This document shows positions 32,733 to 41,502 of a DNA stretch of 64,000 bases, in pieces (positions within the stretch are counted from its first letter, which is position 1; each line of letters starts with the position of its first letter). The DNA is from Opitutales bacterium. GTDB taxonomy: Bacteria; Verrucomicrobiota; Verrucomicrobiia; Opitutales; UBA953. The notes under the pieces were generated by a model. The model was given only the letters and a program-made list of their open reading frames with translations, was not told the origin of the DNA and ran no database searches. Both the position numbers and the translations under genes were made by a program. The DNA lies in the NCBI GenBank assembly GCA_017935025.1, contig JAGBIL010000040.1:1-64000 (forward strand), read 5' to 3'.

Positions 32733-34253
32733 TTACTTCTGCGGCTTCGGGAGTGCGAAGAAGAGAATACCGCAGATGAACATGAGCCCGCCGGCAACGG
32801 CAAGCGTCGTGGTCAGCGGAACACCCTGGTCCTTGAACCAGCCGCCGAAGAACGAAATCAGCGCGCCTACACCCGCCGAAGTCAGGTTCAGCAAGCCGTA
32901 ACCGGTTGCAGAGTAGCGTTCGTCGATGTGTGAACGCATGACGGGCATGAGCGTCGCGTCGAGCGAACCCTGCGCAATCCCCTGAGTCGCGACAAGCGCG
33001 AGCATCGTGTAGAAAAGCCACGCAACGCCGCCGAACATTCCGGCGAGCACGACGGCGAGAATCACGCACGGACCCGCGAGCACGAAGGAAATCCCGGGAA
33101 CGAGCGCGCGCGCCTTAAGGTTTTTCTGCACCCAGCGGTCGGCGATAATCGCGGCAACGATGACGGCAATGTATTTCGCGATGGAGCTCCACAGCGTTGC
33201 CGCCGGACCGGCTTCACCCGTCGTAAGGCTGATGACATCGCCCATTCCCTTTGCTTCCGCAAGCGGAATCGAAACGCCTTGAACCACCTTAAACGTGTCC
33301 GTCAAAAGCGTCGGATACCACGTCAGCAGGAACCAGTTGCCCGCGCCGGCAAACGCAACGACGGTCAGCAAAATCCACATCGGACGGGAAGCGAGCAGGC
33401 TTTTGAAAACCTGAGCACCGGACATTTTTTCAAAGTCTGCAGCGGGAGCGGATTTTTCTTCCGCAACCGCGGGAACGTCAGCTTCCGTGCGGAGCTGTTC
33501 GCGCGCGTTGTCTGCGGGAGCCTTGCTCGGGTCGCGCAGAAAAACGATGAGGATGAACCCGTAGAGAACACCGACGAGACCGAAGACGGCAAACGTCATG
33601 CGCCAGCCGATAGCGTCGGACATCGTTGCGCCGTAGCCCGCGAGTGCCATGCCGGCGTAAATACCGCTCATGTGAATCCCGGTCGCAAGCGAACGCGTGC
33701 TGCCGCGGTGGTAGTCGGTAATGAGCGCGAGCGCGGCGGGAATGTAAAACGCTTCGGAAACGCCCATCGCGGCGCGCGCGATAAAGAGCGTTGTGTAGTC
33801 TTCAGCGTGCCCCGTCCACCACGTTACCGTGGACCAAACGACGAGCGAGCAGAGAATGACCAAGCGGCGGGAATAACGGTCGGCAAGGAAGCCGCCGACC
33901 GGGCTCAGCACCGCGTAAATGACAAGAAACGCCGAAGTAATCAGCCCGAATTGAGCATCCGTCATCGGAATATCTTCGACAATCGGAGCGCGAACGACCG
34001 AGAGCAACTGACGGTCGAAGTAGTTGAGCATCACGACGATCCAGAGCAAACCGACGGCGACCCACGCCCACAAGCCGGGTTTCGTATTCGGATCAGCAAG
34101 GTTGACGACGTTGCGCACGCCTTTGCGCCACGCCTGAATCGCGACAATCGCGATGACGACAAACATCAGCACAATGACCAATGTATCGAACACCGAGGAG
34201 GTTTGAGCCCCGGCGTCTTTGAGTCCGTTAATATAGTTTACGATAGCATTCAT
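32733..34253 (-). CDS. Major facilitator superfamily transporter
   Basis: A 506-residue protein with 12 core helices plus one extra N-terminal helix (about 22-42). The signature between helices 2 and 3 is GGFLADRYSRRL. LNYFDRQLLSVVRAPI at the start of the core resembles the anion:cation symporter group. A central cytoplasmic loop (about 235-275) is acidic. Its neighbour on the same strand is a kelch mutarotase, so a sugar acid such as a sialic acid is a plausible substrate. That is an inference from context. Confidence 0.9.
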   Translation of the reverse strand: MNAIVNYINGLKDAGAQTSSVFDTLVIVLMFVVIAIVAIQAWRKGVRNVVNLADPNTKPGLWAWVAVGLLWIVVMLNYFDRQLLSVVRAPIVEDIPMTDAQFGLITSAFLVIYAVLSPVGGFLADRYSRRLVILCSLVVWSTVTWWTGHAEDYTTLFIARAAMGVSEAFYIPAALALITDYHRGSTRSLATGIHMSGIYAGMALAGYGATMSDAIGWRMTFAVFGLVGVLYGFILIVFLRDPSKAPADNAREQLRTEADVPAVAEEKSAPAADFEKMSGAQVFKSLLASRPMWILLTVVAFAGAGNWFLLTWYPTLLTDTFKVVQGVSIPLAEAKGMGDVISLTTGEAGPAATLWSSIAKYIAVIVAAIIADRWVQKNLKARALVPGISFVLAGPCVILAVVLAGMFGGVAWLFYTMLALVATQGIAQGSLDATLMPVMRSHIDERYSATGYGLLNLTSAGVGALISFFGGWFKDQGVPLTTTLAVAGGLMFICGILFFALPKPQK

Positions 34254-34463
34254 AGTTTTAAAAAGATTAGAGATTAAAGCTTAAAGATTAAAGAAGATGA
34301 GAGTTGATGGATGAGAGCTTATTTAATGAATAATGAATAGTGAATAGTGAATAATTCATTTCGGGCTTTTGCCTAAGCAAAAGCTTTAACACGGCGTTAT
34401 TCGTTATTAATTATTCATTATTCACTAAAGACTTACCTCTAAGCCCTCATCCGTCCTCCGCCC
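34254..34463. repeat. Nested inverted repeats between kelch and MFS genes
   Basis: TAAAGCTTAAAGATT (34275-34289) is the complement of AATCTTTAAGCTTTA (34466-34480), so the whole gap can fold back. A GAATNNN element lies inside. A related TAATCTTTAAGCT occurs after the MFS gene near 32717. Confidence 0.7.
34325..34426. repeat. Palindromic GAATNNN element, copy 6
   Basis: Heptamer arms (TGAATAATGAATAGTGAATAG on the left, complement on the right) around an inner hairpin GCTTTTGC-CTAA-GCAAAAGC. This is the only copy outside the heme locus, again between two co-directional genes. Confidence 0.85.
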
Positions 34464-35600
34464 TCAATCTTTAAGCTTTATTTCGATCAAGCAACAATCC
34501 GGGGAGCGGAAGCCGGGTTTGAGTTCGCCGCAGATGAAAACGATTCCGCCGCCGATTTTGGGTTCGATAACGGAAGCGCCGGCGCGTGCGGTCGCGGGAA
34601 CGACGGCGAGTTTTTCCCATTTCGCGTTCCCGTCTTGGTCAAAAGAAAGGCGCAAAACGTCTGCGTTAAATTTGTACCATGCGGGATCGTGGCGCAGGTA
34701 ATCCGGTGCGGGATTTTCGAGCGCGTCCTTGAAGATTTTCGCGTTCACGCCGCCGAAAATCAGTAGCCCGCCCCGCCCGTCGGAAACCGCACAGGAACCG
34801 ACCAGCCCTGCTCCGGAAACATCTTCCGGAAGCGGGGGGAGCGTTTCCCACTTGTTTTCGTGCGGGAAATAAATCACACCCGCACGATCAAGCGTCGCCT
34901 TTTTCGTTTCTTTGTCGAAATAAAATCCGCCGACCAGCGCGTACACCCAGCCGCGCGGAGTTTTCAACATTCCGGCGACCGGTTGAATGCGCGGCGTGCC
35001 CGGAAAATCCGGAAGCGGCTTCCACTCACACACTTTTCCCGGAAAAGAATTTACGAAATAGGAAAACGCTTTATTTGCGGGAACACCGTCAACGTTCCCG
35101 CCACCGACAAACATCGCTGCGCCCGCCGCGTTGTCGACCGTTTTCGGCAAACGGGGAAAATTTTTCAGCGGTAAAGTATTCGCCCCCCAAACGACATCAA
35201 GCTTCCCCGTCGAATTTTCGCCGCCAAGCCAAGTCAAACCGGATGACACTCCGTAGGCGGCGGGAACGGGAAGCTTCGCCTCGCAAACGCGCCACGCGTT
35301 CTCCTTCAAATCCAGCTTCCAAATCGTGTCGTAAAATTTCTTCTTCCCGCCGTCCGCCGGACCTTTTTCCGGAAAAAGCGCCCCGCCCGCAACATAAACA
35401 GCGTGCTCTCCTTGAGCTACAATAAACGCGCCTGCAACGCCCTGCGCGGGATTCGTGCCTTCGACGACGAGCGGCGGCAGTTTTTTCACAGAAATTTCAA
35501 CGCCGGGAGCAACGTCCGCTACCGGCAAGGCGCCGCAGACGCTCGCGGGAACGCACAGCACCGCCAACGCGGCAAACAAAAGGGGAAATCTTTTCTTCAT
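34464..35600 (-). CDS. Exported kelch-repeat mutarotase, NanM-like
   Basis: A 378-residue protein with a signal peptide (MKKRFPLLFAALAVLCVPAS), then a six-bladed kelch propeller. The first blade reads VYVAGGALFPEKGPADGGKK, with YDTIWKLDLKENAW after it. Later blades have AMFVGGGNVDG, ALVGGFYFD and LLIFGGVNAKI. This is the layout of the cyclically permuted mutarotase family, which includes sialic acid mutarotases (NanM). A periplasmic place fits the signal. The start at 35600 is chosen for the signal peptide. It lies upstream of the MFS gene. Confidence 0.82.
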   Translation of the reverse strand: MKKRFPLLFAALAVLCVPASVCGALPVADVAPGVEISVKKLPPLVVEGTNPAQGVAGAFIVAQGEHAVYVAGGALFPEKGPADGGKKKFYDTIWKLDLKENAWRVCEAKLPVPAAYGVSSGLTWLGGENSTGKLDVVWGANTLPLKNFPRLPKTVDNAAGAAMFVGGGNVDGVPANKAFSYFVNSFPGKVCEWKPLPDFPGTPRIQPVAGMLKTPRGWVYALVGGFYFDKETKKATLDRAGVIYFPHENKWETLPPLPEDVSGAGLVGSCAVSDGRGGLLIFGGVNAKIFKDALENPAPDYLRHDPAWYKFNADVLRLSFDQDGNAKWEKLAVVPATARAGASVIEPKIGGGIVFICGELKPGFRSPDCCLIEIKLKD

Positions 35601-36018
35601 GAGAATCAGTGGTGAAATATCCGTAAGAGGCTTTGATTTTGTTTGAGAAGCCCCCTCCCCGCAAGGGAGAAACCTCATCCCCGGCAAATAATTTTTAGCC
35701 GCCCCAAAAGACTACTGACATAGTAAATATATTCTGAAAAACTAAGGGCACGATTGAGAAAAAAAATCTCAATCATGCCCTTTGTTCTTTCTGAGATACT
35801 TTGTGATCAACACAAACAAAGTCCTGCGACTGACCGTCGTAGTGCTTCAAATCGTCCTTCTGATTCTTCGAATCATCGAGACGATTTTGAAGCTCTGCCA
35901 CCAGTAGGAGCAGGCGCCCGGGTGACCGCCCGGGTCTTGGAAAGAACTTAGGGCATTCTCTACTTTTGCCTTTCAAAGTCAACCTAAACCGCGTTCCCGC
36001 ACGGGAACGAAAAATCTC
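35601..36018. other. Intergenic region upstream of the kelch gene
   Basis: 418 bp. It holds a strong hairpin (35744-35759 with 35767-35782, about 15 paired bases around A7), a CCCGGG pair (about 35917-35933) and, next to the restriction gene, an inverted pair of the GGGAACG word (35992-36009). A 69-codon minus-strand frame (35773-35982) has no recognisable family and its N-terminal part reads through the CCCGGG repeat, so I leave it unannotated as a gene. Confidence 0.6.
35992..36009 (-). terminator. Inverted GGGAACG pair after the restriction gene
   Basis: CGTTCCCG (35992-35999) and CGGGAACG (36002-36009) with a 2-base loop, 10 bp after the stop codon. There is no long T run, so termination strength is uncertain. 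Confidence 0.5.
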
Positions 36019-38964
36019 TTACAGAGCCGCCCCTCCAAGATTGTAGCGCTGCATCAGCAGGGAAACGCATTGGGATTCGGTTATTTCTTTGGGGAAACCG
36101 TAGGCGGCGAGGACGGCGCGGTCGTTGTCGCGGTGGGCGCGACGCAGGTCGGGCGGCATCGTCGTCTCGTCGTAAAGGTCGGCGAGCGAACAATCCGGGT
36201 AGCGTTCCCGCGCGTCCAAAATCGCCTGCGCCGTTTGCGTGATTTTTTCGGCGAATTTGGCTTCTTGGGAAAAGCGATTTTCAATCGCTTCATTTGAAGT
36301 TTCTGCAGAAGGATTTTCGGCAAAGCGGTTAAAAACCGCTTCTCCCAGAGACGGCCACGGGAAATTGTTGTAAACAACGCTTGCCGAGTAGCGATATCGG
36401 CTTTCCAACCGCCCGCAAATCGCGCGCATCCACGCCATATGCACAAACGACGTCAGCACACCGAAATGGTAAAGCGTCGCGGAGGGAATAATGAGAACGA
36501 GATTTGAGGCAATCGTTCCCGCATCCAAAAATCCCATCGGAACGTAGTTTCTGCGCTCGGAAGAAACTGCGGGAACGACGATAAATTTTTCCGGATTTTT
36601 TGTTTCGCGAAAAAGCGAAGGGGTTTCCGCGAGTTTGCGTCTTCCCGCGTCAACGGCGTTTGCGCGATCTTTTTGGCAGGCTTCAACGCGTTCCCGCACT
36701 TTCGGCAAATTTCGCAATTCAGCAGGGCTAGCGCCGACAAGCCAGAGGCAATAACGTTTTTTCCCGTTGATAAATTCTTCCGCGCCCATAAAGCGTTTGA
36801 TGAATTTTTGAGCGCCGGGCTCGGCTTTGATAAACGCTTCGTAATCTTCGGCTTCAATGATGAGATTGCCGCCATCCGCAGGGCGATTTCCCGTCGTCAT
36901 TTCGGGAACGTTACAAATCGGTTTTTTGCGGGACTCGACGAAAACGTCGGGCGCGTCGATGAGATACGGATTAATATTTTTCGCGGGAACGCGCTCCCCG
37001 CTTTCGGTGAAAATGCAGGGAGACGATTCGCCTTCCGAGGAAAAACCGATGATGACGCAGTGGACGTGGGCTTTGTCGGAGGCGTCACTGTCCCAGCGGA
37101 ACGTGCGATAGGCGAAATCAAAACGGATTTTGAATTGCTCAAAAAGCGGCTTCCAGAGCGCGGCGACCTGTTCGCCTTGGCAAACGGAATTGGTGGCGAC
37201 GAGCGCAGCGCGAGTCGGCGTTCCCGCGATGAGTTGTGCGGTTTTGTAAAACCACGCGGAAACGTAATCGAGCTTTCCCGCAGTTTTGGTCGGCTTACCT
37301 TTTTCGTCGAGAAATACAGAGAGAACATCTTCCTTTTGCGATTTCGTCTGAAGCGAATAGCCCACGAACGGCGGGTTCCCCATGATGTAGTCGAAATGGG
37401 AGAAGCGCTTTTCAAGCGCTTTATTGGGATTTTCTCCGGACGAATTTTCGGCAAAGCGGTTAGAAACCGCTTCCCCCAGGCTTGCCCAATCGAGGCGGAG
37501 CGCGTTGCCTTCGCGAATGTTCGCGTAGGATTTGAGCGGAAGAAAATCGAGGGATTTTTGGACGATGTCTTCGGTTTCGCGCATCATTTGCGACTCGGCA
37601 ATCCAAAGCGCGGTTTGCGCGACGGAGACGGCGAAGTCGTTGATTTCGATACCGTAGAATTGCCCGATGGAGACTTGAATCGGGCGAAACTCGGCGTAGT
37701 TAAATTCGATTTGCTTCGTGAGCGCGCGCAGGACGTCGTTTTCTAAGCGGCGGAGAGAAATGTAGGTTTCCGTGAGGAAGTTACCGGAGCCGCACGCGGG
37801 ATCGAAAAACGTGAGCGCGGCGAGTTTTTCCTGAAAAGCGCGGAGCTTTTTCTCGCGGGCTTTCTTTTGCGCAACACCGGGGGGGGGGGGGGGTAAAACA
37901 ATTTCGGCGAACTCGGCTTTGAGCGCGTCGAGGAAAAGCGGATCGATGACTTTGTGGATATTTTCGACGCTCGTGTAGTGCATACCGCCGGCGCGGCGGG
38001 TTTCGGGGTTGAGCGTGCTTTCAAAGACGGCGCCGAAAATGGTCGGGGAGATTTCGCTCCAGTTAAAATCGTCGCTGGCTTTGGCGAGGAGGAGGGTTTT
38101 GACGGAGTCGTCGAATTGGGGAATTTCGATATCGGCGGCGGCGAAGAGCCCGCCGTTGACGTACGGGAACGCCGCAAGCGCGGGATCGAGGTAAGGATCG
38201 CGGAGCTCAGGGCGCGTGTTGAGTGTTTGAAAAAGGTCGATGAGAGCGCGGCGCAGGTCGCGTGCATCGAAGCGGGCGAGATAATCGTGGAATTGGTTTT
38301 TTGAACCGAAAATGCCGGCATCTTCCGCGTAGAGGCAAAAAACGAGGCGGACGCAGAGCATATTGAGGCTTTTGAGCGTGCTCTCGGCGGCGGGATCGCG
38401 GTAGTGGCGGAGGATTTCGTCGTAGAGACGACCGACGAGTTCGCCGGCTTTGACGGAAAGCTCCATCTCTCGTTTGAGGTGGGCGGCGTTCCCGTCGTCG
38501 GTAAGGAAGGAAAGGCGGTAAAATTCTTTCGGGAGATCGGCGAGGAGGAGGATTTCCGGCGCGTCGTGCGGGCGCTCCATGTCGTGGACGCGAAATTCGC
38601 GGAAATTGCAAACGACAATCCAGCGGGGCTTTTCGGAGAGTTTGAGCTCGTCGGCGTAGCGTTTCGCCTGCTGAAACGGCGTGAGAAAGGAGCCGTCGGA
38701 CTGTTTTGCGGGCTTGTCGAGGTCGATATCCTTGCCCTTTTGCTCAATCATGACGCGCGTAGCGGGAATGTAGGCATCGATGAAAGCGGTATGTTTAAGG
38801 CGGACTTGGTGCTCAAAAACGATGAAACGCTCCGGATGAGCAATGCCGAGGACGTTGCGAAGCAAATCGGTCCAGAAAATGTGGGTTTCGCCCTTTTCGT
38901 AACCTTTGCCCTGCCAGGTTTCGGCAAAAATTTTGGCGGCTGCGCGTTGCTCGGAGTCAGTCAT
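36019..38964 (-). CDS. MmeI-like type IIL restriction-modification enzyme
   Basis: A single 981-residue protein that combines nuclease and methyltransferase. The N-terminal nuclease has a PD-ExK-like site (Asp63 and Glu74-x-Lys76 in FIDAYIPATRVMIEQK). A helical spacer follows (about 170-350), then an N6-adenine methyltransferase with DPACGSGNF (388-396) and NPPF (530-533), and a target-recognition domain. The layout and size match MmeI-type enzymes, which cut and methylate from one chain. Residues 358-362 are five prolines encoded by a C15 run on the coding strand (37893-37879). Two in-frame copies of a palindromic segment lie at 493-524 and in the C-terminal part. The start at 38964 gives MTDSEQRAAAKIF. 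Confidence 0.9.
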   Translation of the reverse strand: MTDSEQRAAAKIFAETWQGKGYEKGETHIFWTDLLRNVLGIAHPERFIVFEHQVRLKHTAFIDAYIPATRVMIEQKGKDIDLDKPAKQSDGSFLTPFQQAKRYADELKLSEKPRWIVVCNFREFRVHDMERPHDAPEILLLADLPKEFYRLSFLTDDGNAAHLKREMELSVKAGELVGRLYDEILRHYRDPAAESTLKSLNMLCVRLVFCLYAEDAGIFGSKNQFHDYLARFDARDLRRALIDLFQTLNTRPELRDPYLDPALAAFPYVNGGLFAAADIEIPQFDDSVKTLLLAKASDDFNWSEISPTIFGAVFESTLNPETRRAGGMHYTSVENIHKVIDPLFLDALKAEFAEIVLPPPPPGVAQKKAREKKLRAFQEKLAALTFFDPACGSGNFLTETYISLRRLENDVLRALTKQIEFNYAEFRPIQVSIGQFYGIEINDFAVSVAQTALWIAESQMMRETEDIVQKSLDFLPLKSYANIREGNALRLDWASLGEAVSNRFAENSSGENPNKALEKRFSHFDYIMGNPPFVGYSLQTKSQKEDVLSVFLDEKGKPTKTAGKLDYVSAWFYKTAQLIAGTPTRAALVATNSVCQGEQVAALWKPLFEQFKIRFDFAYRTFRWDSDASDKAHVHCVIIGFSSEGESSPCIFTESGERVPAKNINPYLIDAPDVFVESRKKPICNVPEMTTGNRPADGGNLIIEAEDYEAFIKAEPGAQKFIKRFMGAEEFINGKKRYCLWLVGASPAELRNLPKVRERVEACQKDRANAVDAGRRKLAETPSLFRETKNPEKFIVVPAVSSERRNYVPMGFLDAGTIASNLVLIIPSATLYHFGVLTSFVHMAWMRAICGRLESRYRYSASVVYNNFPWPSLGEAVFNRFAENPSAETSNEAIENRFSQEAKFAEKITQTAQAILDARERYPDCSLADLYDETTMPPDLRRAHRDNDRAVLAAYGFPKEITESQCVSLLMQRYNLGGAAL
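36267..36351. repeat. In-frame palindromic element, copy B (in the restriction gene)
   Basis: 85 bp aligned without gaps to 37398-37482 at about 80 percent identity. It contains two hairpins, AAGCGGTT/AACCGCTT and AAGCGATT/AATCGCTT. It encodes SLGEAVFNRFAENPS and ENRFS. Confidence 0.8.
37398..37482. repeat. In-frame palindromic element, copy A (in the restriction gene)
   Basis: Partner of 36267-36351. It encodes SLGEAVSNRFAENSS and EKRFS just before NPPF. The second hairpin is AAGCGCTT/AAGCGCTT, with paired changes relative to copy B. Confidence 0.8.
37879..37893. repeat. G15 homopolymer in the restriction gene
   Basis: Fifteen G on the plus strand, read as five CCC proline codons on the coding strand. 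It is in frame in this sequence. A change in length not divisible by three would stop the protein before the methyltransferase domain. Confidence 0.9.
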
Positions 38965-39064
38965 GGCAAGGGATTTTCGTGGAATTTTCGCGGGAACGCG
39001 AGGATTTTTAAAACACAAGGGGAACGGTTCGCAAAACGGGGAATTTGTTTCTTTTCGTAATGCA

Positions 39065-39097
39065 AAAAAGCGCGCCCCTTACGGGAACGCGCTTTTT
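39065..39097 (-). terminator. Terminator of the ribosomal protein cluster
   Basis: AAAAAGCGCG (39065-39074) pairs with CGCGCTTTTT (39088-39097). The right half contains CGGGAACG. It lies about 20 bp after the rplQ stop. Confidence 0.85.
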
Positions 39098-39117
39098 GTT
39101 TTGCCGGGGAAAGCCGA

Positions 39118-39609
39118 TTAGACAACGGGCTGTTCGGCGGGAGCCGCTTCTTCAGCCGGGGCTTCTTCCTTGGCTTTTTTCGCCTTCGGAGCAGCCTTTT
39201 TCGGAGCTTTCTTGTAGCCTTCGTCGTTAGCGGCGATGAGCTCGATGAGAGCCATTTCCGCTCCGTCGCCGATACGCGGAATCGCGAGCTTATAAATACG
39301 GGTGTAACCGCCGTTACGGTTCAGGAATTCCTGCGCGCGCTTGGTGAAGAGAATCGCAACCGCTTCTTCGTTACGAACCTTGGAGAGCGCAAGGCGGAAG
39401 TAGTGAAGTTTCTTCACTTTGTCGTCCGTCTGAGCGGCCTTCTTGGCAAGCGTAATGACTTTTTCCGCGAACGGGCGGAGAGCCTTGGCTTTCGGAAGAG
39501 TGGTCTTGATGCGGTTATGGATAAAGAGCGCGGCGGCGAGGTTCGCCATAAGAGCTTCGCGGTGCTCCTTCTTAACGCCGAGCTGATAGCGGTGTTTGCA
39601 GTGACGCAT
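39118..39609 (-). CDS. rplQ: 50S ribosomal protein bL17
   Basis: 163 residues, with MRHCKHRYQLGVKKEHREAL at the N-terminus and the conserved GGYTRIYKL and RIGDGAEMALIEL segments. bL17 lies near the exit tunnel. A Lys/Ala tail followed by a Glu/Pro/Ala tail (about 132-163) exceeds the usual length of about 120. It is the last gene of the cluster, 44 bp after rpoA. Confidence 0.95.
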   Translation of the reverse strand: MRHCKHRYQLGVKKEHREALMANLAAALFIHNRIKTTLPKAKALRPFAEKVITLAKKAAQTDDKVKKLHYFRLALSKVRNEEAVAILFTKRAQEFLNRNGGYTRIYKLAIPRIGDGAEMALIELIAANDEGYKKAPKKAAPKAKKAKEEAPAEEAAPAEQPVV

Positions 39610-39653
39610 AGTTTCTAAATTTTTCTATTGGATTAATCTTTATTGTCTGCGAA

Positions 39654-40730
39654 TTATTCGGCGACTTCGTCGTCGTCATCCTCTTCGGCGAGCAAGGCTT
39701 CGTCCACCGGCGGGCGGTTTGCCTTGTGTTGCGCGATGATATCGCGGTCGATGAGGCGTTCGTCGATTTTCATCCCGAGAGAAAGCCCGAGCTGTTCGAG
39801 CTTTGCCTTGATTTCGTTGAGCGACTTTTTGCCGAAGTTGCGGTACTTCAACATTTCGGACTCGGACTTGAGGGCGAGTTCGCCGACAGTCGTGATGTTC
39901 GCATTGTTGAGGCAGTTCGCAGCGCGGACGGAAAGTTCGATTTCGTTAACGCTCATGTTGAGGAGCTTGCGGAGACGATTCTGTTCTTCGCTGACTTCCT
40001 TGCCTTCCGTTTCAAACTGAACGACTTCGCCGGAAGCGGAATCGAACACGTCGAGGTGGTGGCGGAGAATCGAGGCAGCTTCCTTGAGCGCGTCCGACGG
40101 CGTGATACGCCCGTCCGTCCAAATCTCAAGAACCAGCTTGTCATAATTCGTCATCTGACCGACGCGCGTATTTTCGACGCCGTAGCGGACGAGGCGAACC
40201 GGGCTGAAGAGCGAATCAATCGGGATCACGCCGATCGGCTGATCGTCCGTCTTGTTTGCTTCAGCGGGGCACCACGAACGACCGACGCGCACCGTAAGTT
40301 CCATCTGGAGGCGGCGCTTGACGTTGAGCGTGCAGATCAGCTGATCCGGATTGACGAGGTCGAGGTCGGTAACGAGCTCGATATCTTTCGCCGTAACGGG
40401 ACCTTCGCGATCGACATCAATACGCACCGTGAAAGTGTCGCGGCGGTGAGCGCGAAGAATGACTTTCTTCAGGTTAAGAACGATTTCCGTCACGTCTTCG
40501 ACGACACCGTCGATAGACTGAAATTCGTGGCTTACGCCTTCAATTTTGACGGAGCAAATCGCCGCGCCTTCAATCGAGCTGAGGAGAACACGACGAAGGG
40601 CATTCCCCATCGTGTGCCCGTAGCCGATTTCGAACGGCTCCGCGATAAACTTCGCGTAAGTATCGTTCGATACCGAATCGTCGCGTTTGAGACTTTTCGG
40701 CAACTCAAATTTACCAAGGCGTTTAGGCAT
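39654..40730 (-). CDS. rpoA: RNA polymerase alpha subunit
   Basis: 358 residues. The N-terminal dimerisation domain has FEIGYGHTMGNALRRVLLSS, and the C-terminal domain (about 262-325) has LELSVRAANCLNNANI-type helix-hairpin-helix sequence with RNFGKKSLNEIKAKL. It assembles the polymerase core and contacts upstream DNA and activators. An acidic tail (EEDDDDEVAE) ends the protein. It is placed between rpsD and rplQ as in most bacteria. Confidence 0.96.
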   Translation of the reverse strand: MPKRLGKFELPKSLKRDDSVSNDTYAKFIAEPFEIGYGHTMGNALRRVLLSSIEGAAICSVKIEGVSHEFQSIDGVVEDVTEIVLNLKKVILRAHRRDTFTVRIDVDREGPVTAKDIELVTDLDLVNPDQLICTLNVKRRLQMELTVRVGRSWCPAEANKTDDQPIGVIPIDSLFSPVRLVRYGVENTRVGQMTNYDKLVLEIWTDGRITPSDALKEAASILRHHLDVFDSASGEVVQFETEGKEVSEEQNRLRKLLNMSVNEIELSVRAANCLNNANITTVGELALKSESEMLKYRNFGKKSLNEIKAKLEQLGLSLGMKIDERLIDRDIIAQHKANRPPVDEALLAEEDDDDEVAE

Positions 40731-40762
40731 TTTGTATAGACTCCTACTAATTGATTGAAGGA

Positions 40763-41371
40763 TTAACGGCTGTAGAATTCAACGATGAGCTGGACATTGA
40801 TGTCCTGCGGCATTTCTTCGCGCGTCGGCTTGCGATCAATCGTGCCTTCGAGCGTTCCCGCCGGAAGCGTCAACCACGCGGGAACTGCGCGGAACTGGTT
40901 TTCTTCGACGCCGCGGGTAGCGAGCTGCTTGGAAGAGGTGCGGTTGCGGATTTCAACCTTGTCGCCGACTTTGCAGGAATAGGACGGAATGTCCACCTTG
41001 TGTCCGTTCACACAAATATGGCCGTGGCCGACGAGCTGGCGGGCAGCGCGACGAGTGTTGGCAAAACCGAGGAGGTAAACGACGCTGTCAAGGCGCGTTT
41101 CGAGGAGCGTGAGGAAGTTTTCACCGACAACGCCACCCATGCGTTTTGCGCGGGCAAACGTAAGGCGGAACTGCTTTTCGCTGAGTCCGTACATGAAGCG
41201 TAATTTCTGCTTCTCGTTGAGACCGGTTCCGTATTCGGTAGCTTTACGGCGGAGCGTCGGGCCATGAACTCCCGGAGGATACGGCTTACGTTCCTCGGCC
41301 TTACAGGTCGGGAGAATGTTCTGACCAAAACGGCGATTAATTTTGCTTGTCGGGCCTGTGTAGCGTGACAT
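40763..41371 (-). CDS. rpsD: 30S ribosomal protein uS4
   Basis: 202 residues with the S4 RNA-binding domain (about 92-155: LETRLDSVVYLLGFANTRRAARQLVGHG). The N-terminus MSRYTGPTSKINRRFGQN has no zinc cysteines, unlike some S4 proteins. It binds 16S rRNA early in assembly and often represses its own operon. It lies between rpsK and rpoA, and the 131-bp gap before it holds a T13 run (41439-41451). Confidence 0.95.
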   Translation of the reverse strand: MSRYTGPTSKINRRFGQNILPTCKAEERKPYPPGVHGPTLRRKATEYGTGLNEKQKLRFMYGLSEKQFRLTFARAKRMGGVVGENFLTLLETRLDSVVYLLGFANTRRAARQLVGHGHICVNGHKVDIPSYSCKVGDKVEIRNRTSSKQLATRGVEENQFRAVPAWLTLPAGTLEGTIDRKPTREEMPQDINVQLIVEFYSR

Positions 41372-41502
41372 TTTCTTATTTTTCTATAGGTTGGCGGCAA
41401 TGAATGCCCTCCGGTTTGCCATTGCCGGAAGGAGAAAGTTTTTTTTTTTTTCGTAAACGAACTATTTCCCGCAAGAATAAGCGTTCCCGCGGGAAATAAA
41501 AA

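Noticed and set aside
35773-35982. 69-codon minus-strand frame as a transposase remnant
   Set aside because: The translation has a short coiled-coil-like part but no DDE or other transposase motif, and its first third reads through a CCCGGG repeat.
41439-41451. T13 run between rpsK and rpsD as a terminator or phase-variable tract
   Set aside because: There is no convincing hairpin before it in the minus-strand direction, and it lies in a constitutive ribosomal operon. It may only be a slippage-prone spacer.
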